9,683 nucleotides of DNA from positions 1 to 9,683 of the forward strand of contig SIAZ01000137.1 in assembly GCA_009695405.1 (NCBI GenBank). Reading direction: 5' to 3'. This stretch comes from Pedosphaera sp. GTDB lineage: Bacteria; Verrucomicrobiota; Verrucomicrobiia; Limisphaerales; UBA9464. Under the pieces are notes generated by a model. It saw only the letters and a program-made list of their open reading frames with translations. It did not search any database and had not been told where the DNA came from. Positions 1-6,125 of the stretch are shown piece after piece. The translations under genes were made by a program, and so were the position numbers. How positions within the stretch are numbered: position 1 is the stretch's first letter; each line of letters starts with the position of its first letter.

Positions 1-846
1 GGAAAGCCATCGTCGCCGGTTCAATTGAGTGGGGGTTATCTGGGAGCCTCTTTTTCGGCAACGCCGTTTCAAAGTGGAGATGTCCCTATTCACAACCTTT
101 CGACTCCCAAAGAAACCAGCAAACGAGAACGAGATCGCCAAGTGGAGGCACTTCAGGCATTGAACCAAGATTTCCGAAATCGGTACGCCATTCACTCCGC
201 GATTGCCGCTCGGACCCGTGCCTATGAACTGGCAGCACGACTCCAACTCTCCGCGCCTGAGGCCGTCGATTTGGGATCCGAATCCGAGTCGATCAAACAG
301 TTATATGGCATTGGAAAATCCGAAACGGACGACTTCGGAAAGCAACTCTTGTTGGCCCGCCGCTTAGTAGAAAGAGGGGTCCGGTTCATTCAAATTTGTC
401 ACGCTGGAGGTAGGGGAAATGGATCTTGGGATGCCCACGATGATATGGAGAGCCACGGCCCATTGTGTCGACAAACCGATAAGCCGATTGCTGGTTTATT
501 GAAGGATCTAAAGCAGCGAGGTTTATTGGATAACACATTGGTTGTCTGGTCGAGTGAATTTGGGCGGACTCCGTGGTCCCAAAATACGACTGGACGCGAC
601 CACAATCCCAAAGGATTTACCGCTTGGTTAGCGGGCGGTGGGATCCGAAGTGGGACAATTCACGGTGCAACAGACGAGGTAGGATATCGTGCCGTCCAAG
701 ATCCCCAGTACATCAGTGATTTGCAGGCCACGATTTTGCGGCAACTGGGATTGAATCCCGAGCGATTAGAAATTGAGATAGACGGCAGGCCGGTACGCTT
801 GATTGAAAAAGGGTCCAAACCGATCTGGGGCGTCTTGAACTCCTGA
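1..846 (+). CDS. DUF1501 family protein, C-terminal part (cut by left edge)
   Basis: The frame is open from base 1 (GKPSSPVQLSGGYLGASF...), so the start lies outside the window; an internal TTG at 25 is not a credible start. It ends at TGA 844-846. DUF1501 proteins belong to the alkaline phosphatase/sulfatase-like fold, are often exported, and in planctomycetes and verrucomicrobia commonly sit next to DUF1549/DUF1553 cytochrome-type genes; their reaction is not established. Visible family landmarks are the LLARRLVERGVRF segment (around 346-384), WDAH at 427-438, TDKPIAGLLKDLKQRGLLD (around 475-530), EFGRTP at 556-573, RDHNP at 595-609, an AGGG turn at 631-642 and HGATDE at 661-678. The Asp and His residues in WDAH and RDH are likely metal ligands by analogy with the superfamily. 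Oddly, the usual HDLHAT motif near the end reads SDLQAT (715-732), so two histidines are absent. Family assignment is firm; substrate and activity are unknown. Confidence 0.9.
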   Translation, partial: GKPSSPVQLSGGYLGASFSATPFQSGDVPIHNLSTPKETSKRERDRQVEALQALNQDFRNRYAIHSAIAARTRAYELAARLQLSAPEAVDLGSESESIKQLYGIGKSETDDFGKQLLLARRLVERGVRFIQICHAGGRGNGSWDAHDDMESHGPLCRQTDKPIAGLLKDLKQRGLLDNTLVVWSSEFGRTPWSQNTTGRDHNPKGFTAWLAGGGIRSGTIHGATDEVGYRAVQDPQYISDLQATILRQLGLNPERLEIEIDGRPVRLIEKGSKPIWGVLNS

Positions 847-1014
847 AAATCAATCCAATAGACTGATCACCCCTCTCTAAGTTAGCCCTTATCAAAGGTG
901 CACAATACTAGTTATATTCACTTTCGGTGTCGCTGTATCCAAGCCTCTTGTTAGTTTGGGGTCGTCAGCGACTTGACTGTTGCGACGCTTCGTCGGATCG
1001 GTTCCTCGTTCCCG

Positions 1015-3216
1015 TTACCTGCCTAGCATCAACATCGCGTTGTTGCGGTCTTCACCTAGGCCAAAGCGAGGAAAGGCTTTCAGCGAGAAGGTCAATCCAA
1101 CGGTCCAATCCGATTTACCAATGCGGTTATCTCGCAACCGAATACCAAGGGCCGCTGTCCAACTCCTTAGGTCGCGGTAAATCTGATACTGTTGTTCTTC
1201 AAGCACTCCGTCGCGGGTCTCAAATTGATGAGCTAATCGAGCTCCCCAGTTCTCGTTGAATCGCATAAAGACACTGCTAAAAATCACATTATTACCAGTC
1301 CCGTATGTCTGGAAATCATCTCGCAAATACCGGTGACCTACACTCCAGTCAATCCACTCGTCTGGGGTTAGGGTCACTCGATGATTGCTTTCTCGATACG
1401 ATTGGGTGCTCGAATCGTAACGAGTCTCCGAAGTCAAAGTGATCCATTGACGCGGGGTAAAGTCGAAGTCCGAGTAAATGTCCGGAAAGGTATTCTGATC
1501 CTCGCGTGGGCGCAGGCGCCAGTCGGTTAATACCGCCCAATTCATCACGTTCTCCACCATCCCAGAGCGCTTCGTTTGAATCTTATTCCGTAGCCCCATA
1601 CGCAACGTGTTTTGGGAATCAACCGAGTCGATTTGGGTGTAATCTGGAAAATGGACCGGCAACAGTCGCGGCGAGATCAATTCGCGATCAAATTGAGGGA
1701 TTTCAAGCGGTGTCTTGTCCGGTCGTGGTACATAAACGTAGCTGATAGTCGGTTCCGCAATATGACGCATCCCGTTCATATCAAGTACCCGGTTTGAAAT
1801 CCCAGGCCAGACTTGCGACGCCTTCGTGCCAACATCTACACCGCTATTTATAACCCAGCGATCTCGTTCGGATTTAATGTTCCCATTCCCTTCAGGTTCC
1901 CCGTAATGGGTCAATCGGCCCCCTGCCCTCGGGGTCACGTTGAGCCACCCAAAATACGTTTCTGGTGCCAGAATCTGATGATACGAATCGGCTCGAAAAG
2001 CCGCAAAGTTAGTACCACCAGGCAAAGCGTCTCGGTATCGCAGATAGGCTAGTGAATTTTCGCTCTCATAGTACAGCGGCGTCTCTCCGATCTGCTGACG
2101 ATACCCCTTGAACCGGATGTCGGGTAATCGCTCTACAGTGGTGAAGAAGTCGTTGACCTGCACCTGAGCCAACAGATCCAGCGACCAGTTCGACCAAGCT
2201 TTACCGGCTTCAATAAAGGACTTGGGCTGTGGATCGCGCCGGAATTCGCGTTCAAAGAAATCGCGCCAGACACGAGGGTCACTTTGCCCTTGAACCAAAC
2301 CCTTGAATTCAAATCCGTCGTCGTTGGTAATCGAATGCCGTAAATCAAACCGATAGCGATCGGGATCAATTGGACCGTTAAAAGAACTCAATTCTGGCGC
2401 CTGATCGCGCAAATAATAAAACCCGCCTCCACCCTTGCCTAAGGTATCGGAATCAAAAGAAAATCGAGGTCCCCCACCCACACCTCGGCGTTGTCGGTAA
2501 TCCAGATCTATATCAGTGTTTAAATTGGTCTTTAATTGCCAATGATAGCTGCTCAGAAAAAACGGTCCGTAGAGACTTCTGTAACCGGGGGAGGCCGTCC
2601 AAAAATTGGAATGCGAGTCTGCTTTCCGCGTGTACTTTGGGAAATACATCACCGGAACTTTACCCAAGTAGATCAAAGCATTCTCAGCAACAATGGTTTT
2701 ATCAGCCGTAATAGTCAGGCGTCGGGCCTGAATTCGATAGGCTGGTGATGAAATATCGTCGGTGGTTAGAGTCGCTTGAGTTACTACTTGATTCGTGGTG
2801 ATTTGCGAAACTTCGACCTTTTGACCCCCAATAAAAAGGGGCGTGCGACCGAAACGGAAATTCTCCGCCTCAATGCGTTTATTCTTAAAATCGTAACGGA
2901 CTTTGCTCCCCTTCCAACGCTGATTGACCCCTTTGTCATCAACGTATTCCACCACCACATCGCCGTCAGCGAAAGCAGTCCCACCTGCTTGATCGATCGC
3001 AATTGTTTGGGCCGAAACGGTACTGCCCATCCACTGGACCACTACCCCGTTCTTCGCCGTCGCGGTCTTGGCGTCAGGCGACATTTCAACCTCACTGAAT
3101 CCGTCTTTCGACTGGACAACAATAATCGAATCAACAGCCGTTTCAGCCGCTTTCATAGGAAAGACTAACGTCGCAAGGGTGCCTAAAAACAGTGCGGCAT
3201 GACGTGTGTAGTTCAT
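1015..3216 (-). CDS. lptD: LPS-assembly protein LptD (OstA), outer-membrane beta-barrel
   Basis: The product (733 aa) inserts lipopolysaccharide into the outer leaflet of the outer membrane at the end of the Lpt pathway, normally with the lipoprotein LptE as plug. The ATG at 3214-3216 gives a signal peptide: a basic MNYTR start, a hydrophobic stretch to about residue 20 and cleavage near KAAETA. Residues about 28-200 form the periplasmic OstA/LptA-like jellyroll, with repeated SxxVxYD/ARRLTI strands and a typical AENALIYLGKVPVMYFPKY passage at 177-195. The rest (about 210-733) is the beta-barrel, rich in alternating aromatic and polar residues. The length is near that of E. coli LptD (about 784). 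The protein has no cysteine, so the disulfide-controlled maturation of the E. coli protein cannot occur. A short tail (PRFGLGEDRNNAMLMLGR) follows the last apparent strand. The upstream sequence has no clear Shine-Dalgarno. It is divergent from tilS with 98 bases between the starts, and convergent with the DUF1501 gene. Confidence 0.87.
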   Translation of the reverse strand: MNYTRHAALFLGTLATLVFPMKAAETAVDSIIVVQSKDGFSEVEMSPDAKTATAKNGVVVQWMGSTVSAQTIAIDQAGGTAFADGDVVVEYVDDKGVNQRWKGSKVRYDFKNKRIEAENFRFGRTPLFIGGQKVEVSQITTNQVVTQATLTTDDISSPAYRIQARRLTITADKTIVAENALIYLGKVPVMYFPKYTRKADSHSNFWTASPGYRSLYGPFFLSSYHWQLKTNLNTDIDLDYRQRRGVGGGPRFSFDSDTLGKGGGGFYYLRDQAPELSSFNGPIDPDRYRFDLRHSITNDDGFEFKGLVQGQSDPRVWRDFFEREFRRDPQPKSFIEAGKAWSNWSLDLLAQVQVNDFFTTVERLPDIRFKGYRQQIGETPLYYESENSLAYLRYRDALPGGTNFAAFRADSYHQILAPETYFGWLNVTPRAGGRLTHYGEPEGNGNIKSERDRWVINSGVDVGTKASQVWPGISNRVLDMNGMRHIAEPTISYVYVPRPDKTPLEIPQFDRELISPRLLPVHFPDYTQIDSVDSQNTLRMGLRNKIQTKRSGMVENVMNWAVLTDWRLRPREDQNTFPDIYSDFDFTPRQWITLTSETRYDSSTQSYRESNHRVTLTPDEWIDWSVGHRYLRDDFQTYGTGNNVIFSSVFMRFNENWGARLAHQFETRDGVLEEQQYQIYRDLRSWTAALGIRLRDNRIGKSDWTVGLTFSLKAFPRFGLGEDRNNAMLMLGR

Positions 3217-3314
3217 CTCAACTGCCCAAGCTTACGCAGGGTCCATGCTTAGGAGCAACCCACTAGAGGTTCTGTCTCGTCGATCCCCTACCCTCTCGCT
3301 AACCTCTCTCCATC

Positions 3315-4649
3315 GTGGATGGCTTTCTTCACCGCCTTCTGGACCGGATGCGCGACGACTTGGCTTGCGGCCCTATGGGCCTGATTCTGGCTGTTTCGGG
3401 CGGCATTGATTCGATGGTCTTGCTCCATGCTTTGGCTCGATTGGCTGCCAAAGCCCGTTGGACCTTGCACGCCACTCATTGTCATCACGGTCTACGAGGT
3501 AGCGAGGCTGATCTCGATGCCGCCTTGGTCGAAAAGGCCTGTTCGAAATTGGGTGTCCCACTGGTGTCCGGTCGGATCGAAGTTCGAGTGTCGGCTCGGA
3601 CGAGTGGTGAGTCCCTTGAAATGACCGCCCGACGTTTGCGACATCGCTTCTTTGCGGAAACCGCTCATTCACTCGGAATTAACCACGTTCTCCTCGCTCA
3701 TCATGCAGATGATCAAGCAGAGTGGTTCCTTTTGAAATTATTGCGTGGAGCCGGCTCGGATGGCTTTGCTGGTATGCGTGCTATTGGGGTATCGCCTTCT
3801 GATCCGCACCTCCTTCTTTTGAGGCCTTTTCTGTGTTTTACACGGGCAGAAATTGTCGCCTTTGCACGGACGCACCGAGTGCCTTTTCGTGAGGATATTT
3901 CCAATAAAGATCCCGCGATTCCACGCAATCGGGTGCGGCACCGATTGCTGCCTTATCTTAAAAAAAACTACGCCCCAGCTTTGTCTCGGATCCTTAATAG
4001 GATATCGGAAATTGCAGCGGCTGAATCTGATTTCCTACGTGATGAAGCCATTAAATGGCGTCGTCGCAACGGTGCCCGCCCTTATTCTGCTTTGCCCTTA
4101 GCTCTTCAACGCACGGTTCTTCGTCAGGAACTCTGGGAATTAGGACAAGACGTCGACTTCGAAACCTTGGAACGAATTCGCCTTCGTCGCATGACTCTCC
4201 CGAGTATCCAAGCTGCGGAAAGTTTGCCTAGGTCCACGGACATTCGCACCCGAATTAAAAGCCAGAAACCTCTCGATATCCGGATCGATCACGACGGTTC
4301 AATCGTCCTCCCCGAGGGTCTACTTAGCTGGGAAATTCGAAGCAGTCCCCTTCCCTTTGATTCAGGCACCGAGCAACTCGACGCCGATACATTGGGCTCC
4401 AAAGTAACACTTAGAACCCGTCAGGCTGGAGATATTTTTCGGAGTCTAGGCATGAGCAAAGCAGCACGATTACAGAACATTTTTATCAACCAAAAAGTGC
4501 CCGTACTAGAACGTTCAAAACGCTGGATTCTGGCGACGCCGCAAGGTTCTATTGCTTGGGTCGAAGGTCTCCCACCTGGAGATGAATTTAAGATAACCCC
4601 TGCGACTCGACGCATTTTGGTTTTGCGAAGGGTGAAAAATTCATCTTGA
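3315..4649 (+). CDS. tilS: tRNA(Ile)-lysidine synthetase TilS
   Basis: TilS uses ATP to attach lysine to C34 of the CAU-anticodon tRNA-Ile, changing its decoding from AUG to AUA; it is cytoplasmic and normally essential. The 444-aa product has the N-type ATP-pyrophosphatase P-loop SGGIDS at residues 28-33, the HHGLRG motif at 57-62, HHADDQAE at 129-136, and the EDISNKD...RNRVRH motif at 193-209. A TilS C-terminal domain follows, with GDIFRSLGMSKAARLQNIFI and KRWILATPQGSIAWVEGLPP, closing in FKITPATRRILVLR. The first start in the open frame is GTG 3315; ATG 3348 (residue 12) is possible but would leave only 16 residues before the P-loop. Neither has a clear Shine-Dalgarno. One variation is tryptophan after ADDQAE, where threonine is usual. 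It converges on xerD with a 52-base gap that holds no convincing terminator. Length and motif order are complete, so it should be functional. Confidence 0.95.
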   Translation: MDGFLHRLLDRMRDDLACGPMGLILAVSGGIDSMVLLHALARLAAKARWTLHATHCHHGLRGSEADLDAALVEKACSKLGVPLVSGRIEVRVSARTSGESLEMTARRLRHRFFAETAHSLGINHVLLAHHADDQAEWFLLKLLRGAGSDGFAGMRAIGVSPSDPHLLLLRPFLCFTRAEIVAFARTHRVPFREDISNKDPAIPRNRVRHRLLPYLKKNYAPALSRILNRISEIAAAESDFLRDEAIKWRRRNGARPYSALPLALQRTVLRQELWELGQDVDFETLERIRLRRMTLPSIQAAESLPRSTDIRTRIKSQKPLDIRIDHDGSIVLPEGLLSWEIRSSPLPFDSGTEQLDADTLGSKVTLRTRQAGDIFRSLGMSKAARLQNIFINQKVPVLERSKRWILATPQGSIAWVEGLPPGDEFKITPATRRILVLRRVKNSS

Positions 4650-4701
4650 AGCCCTTTGATCTTTGAATCGGTGCTGAGCTTAGCAAGCCCTTTGCCGGAG
4701 G

Positions 4702-5622
4702 CTAAGGACGCGGATGATGGGCCTCGTGAACGTCCCGAAGTCGGTCGGCTGCCACCTGCGTATAAATTTCGGTTGTCGCCACACTTGCATGACCGAGCAA
4801 CTCTTGGATCACCCGCAAATCAGCTCCATGCGATAAAAGATGAGTCGCAAAACTGTGTCTCAGCATATGGGGGGTCACCTTCCGTTGAATGCCCGCGCGT
4901 TGGGCCGCTTGAGTGATCCGCTTCCAGAGAGTCACGTGGGCAAAAGCGGTGCCGTGACCCGTTAAAAATACAGCCGATGGTGTTCTTGGTCGAACCAACT
5001 CGGAACGTACCGCGAGATAACGTTCAAGGGCGATAATAGCGGTTCGCCCGATGGGCACTACGCGTTCCTTATCGCCTTTACCGATCACCGTTAGAAAACC
5101 CGCTGTAAGATGCAATTGCTCGACTCGTAGTCCCCGTAGTTCGGCTAAGCGCAGCCCACAGGCGTAGGCAGTTTCCAAAATCGCATGCGTGCAAAGCAAT
5201 GCTGGCGTCGCCTCTGACGGTTCTGCCAATAGTTGCCCAATTTCTTCCTCCGACAAGGCTCTAGGTACCTGCTTCCAACGTCGTGGAAAGGAGAGATTCT
5301 CAGCTGGATTTTCCGGCACTATCCCTTCGTTAGTTGTGAATCGAAAGAAGGCGCGAATTGCTGCCACTTGGAGGTAAAGGCTCGAGGCACTCAGTCGAGC
5401 TTCTGCGCTGGTACCAAAATCTTCTAACTCCCGTCCACGTTCATGCTCTAGGTACGTGGTTAAGTGCGCGGCTTTCAAATCCTTCCAATGAGTTACTCCG
5501 ACAAACTGAGCCCAGCGCGCAAACCTCAAAAGCAAGGCTGAGTAAGTCCTCTGGGTATGAGCCGCTAATCCGCGTTCATGTCGCAGATGAACCAGAAATT
5601 CCTCGATCATTGTTTCTAGCAT
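4702..5622 (-). CDS. xerD: Tyrosine recombinase, XerD type
   Basis: This is a site-specific recombinase of the XerC/XerD family, which resolves chromosome dimers at dif during cell division. Counting from the ATG at 5620-5622 (306 aa), the SAM-like core-binding domain spans about 1-115 and the catalytic domain about 120-306. All catalytic residues are present: R158 (GLRLAEL), K182 (GKGDKER), H252 and R255 (HMLRHSFATHLL), H278 (LLGHAS) and nucleophile Y287 (TEIYTQV). Their spacing matches E. coli XerD (R148, K172, H244, R247, H270, Y279). The C-terminal VAADRLRDVHEAHHPRP resembles the XerD ending rather than that of XerC. The frame extends to GTG 5664, adding 14 residues without helical character, and ATG 5608-5610 is also possible; no start has a good Shine-Dalgarno. 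The gene stands alone, with no integrase-type cargo, att repeats or dif-like site seen nearby, which favours a housekeeping role over a mobile-element integrase. Whether it is XerD or a single XerC/D-type enzyme is less certain. Confidence 0.9.
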   Translation of the reverse strand: MLETMIEEFLVHLRHERGLAAHTQRTYSALLLRFARWAQFVGVTHWKDLKAAHLTTYLEHERGRELEDFGTSAEARLSASSLYLQVAAIRAFFRFTTNEGIVPENPAENLSFPRRWKQVPRALSEEEIGQLLAEPSEATPALLCTHAILETAYACGLRLAELRGLRVEQLHLTAGFLTVIGKGDKERVVPIGRTAIIALERYLAVRSELVRPRTPSAVFLTGHGTAFAHVTLWKRITQAAQRAGIQRKVTPHMLRHSFATHLLSHGADLRVIQELLGHASVATTEIYTQVAADRLRDVHEAHHPRP

Positions 5623-5693
5623 CTGTGCGAAAACTGGACCATTCCTGCCGCTCAGTCCAAGCACTTAAAAGTCTCATATTTCTCTCGCGATTG

Positions 5694-5699
5694 ATTATA
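5694..5699 (-). promoter_or_regulatory. Candidate -10 element for xerD
   Basis: On the minus strand this reads TATAAT, a perfect sigma-70 -10 hexamer. Transcription would begin near 5686, about 20 bases before the GTG at 5664 and about 65 before the preferred ATG at 5622. No good -35 hexamer is visible at 16-18 bases upstream, so the call rests on the -10 match and position only. Confidence 0.3.
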
Positions 5700-5967
5700 A
5701 ATCTACCATTCGACCTCTGCTGAGAGTTTCTAATGTCGTAGAGCCCGTCCGTGCCCCTCGAAAGTAAGCGCACGCCCAACTTCATGGTTCCCAATCTCTC
5801 TTTCGCGGCCGGAGCCTTCCCGGATGAACTCCATTTAACCCTCTCGGAACCGGCGTGGTCTCGCCGAAATCCAATCGCTAATCGCTAGATTTAAGAGCTC
5901 AGGATTCTCTGAGGCTGAGTTTGCTGCCAGATTGCATGAGCGCTGAAGTCAGTTCCTCACCGAAAAC
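5700..5967. other. Gene-free stretch upstream of the lamin-tail gene; nothing recognised
   Basis: No frame here gives a credible protein and no RNA family is recognised. I see only minor structure. There is a 5-bp inverted repeat CGGCG/CGCCG at 5851-5855 and 5862-5866 with a 6-base loop. A tandem AATCGCT doublet lies at 5873-5886. A 5-bp inverted repeat CTCAG/CTGAG lies at 5898-5902 and 5909-5913. None is followed by a T-run, so none is called a terminator. Together with the flanking promoter regions this makes the longest intergenic stretch of the window. Confidence 0.5.
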
Positions 5968-5996
5968 TCAACTCGGCCATCAAACCGCAGTATAAT
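5968..5996 (+). promoter_or_regulatory. Candidate sigma-70 promoter for the lamin-tail/pseudopilin unit
   Basis: A perfect TATAAT lies at 5991-5996, with TCAACT at 5968-5973 (3 of 6 matches to TTGACA) at 17-base spacing. Transcription would start near 6003 and leave a leader of about 100-120 bases before the coding region. An AAGGAG at 5999-6004 directly follows, but no reasonable start codon is correctly spaced from it. Confidence 0.4.
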
Positions 5997-6030
5997 TTAA
6001 GGAGAACTTGAGCAATTACGGGAAAAGGAT

Positions 6031-6052
6031 GTAACGCGATTGTTACGGTAAC
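6031..6052. repeat. Three GTAAC/GTTAC half-sites in alternating orientation
   Basis: GTAAC (6031-6035), GTTAC (6042-6046) and GTAAC (6048-6052) lie within 22 bases. The second and third form an 11-base palindrome GTTACGGTAAC. The first and second form a 5-bp stem with a 6-base loop, extendable by one wobble pair. Placed about 30-50 bases after the candidate transcription start, this could be an operator for a dimeric regulator or an RNA switch between two hairpins. This is inferred from sequence symmetry only. Confidence 0.35.
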
Positions 6053-6070
6053 GCCATAGAAGTTCACTGT

Positions 6071-6096
6071 TATTGAAGGAAAATATAACCTCAATA
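6071..6096 (+). promoter_or_regulatory. Leader hairpin just before the lamin-tail gene
   Basis: TATTGA (6071-6076) pairs with TCAATA (6091-6096), and GG (6078-6079) with CC (6089-6090), leaving one bulged A and a 9-base A/T-rich loop. The only purine-rich AAGGA near the gene is inside this structure, on the 5' arm. There is no T-run, so it is unlikely to be a terminator. It may affect translation or mRNA stability. Confidence 0.3.
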
Positions 6097-6125
6097 GATA
6101 GTTGTTTCATTTTATCCCTCCTACC

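Noticed and set aside
983..995. CGACG-CTT-CGTCG hairpin between the DUF1501 and lptD stops, a possible terminator
   Set aside because: The stem is only 5 bp and no T-run follows on either strand.
927..1259. Plus-strand open frame of 110 codons overlapping the lptD end
   Set aside because: It lies largely inside lptD on the opposite strand, and its sequence is low-similarity, arginine/serine-rich shadow translation.
4679..4706. CTTAGC/GCTAAG inverted repeat between tilS and xerD
   Set aside because: A 6-bp stem with a 16-base loop, overlapping the xerD stop, with no T-run; not a convincing bidirectional terminator.
4702..5664. Tyrosine recombinase as integrase of a mobile element or integron
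   Set aside because: Residue spacing and the C-terminal tail match housekeeping XerD. No att-like direct repeats, tRNA gene, cassette array or phage genes are present.
6011..6021. 11-base match AGCAATTACGG shared with 6279-6289 inside the lamin-tail gene
   Set aside because: Matches of this length are expected by chance in a window of this size, and flanking bases do not match.
5999..6034. AAGGAG followed by TTG and an 8-codon frame ending in TAA, a possible leader peptide
   Set aside because: Only 3 bases separate the purine run from the TTG, which is too close for normal initiation, and the peptide has no attenuator-like codon run.
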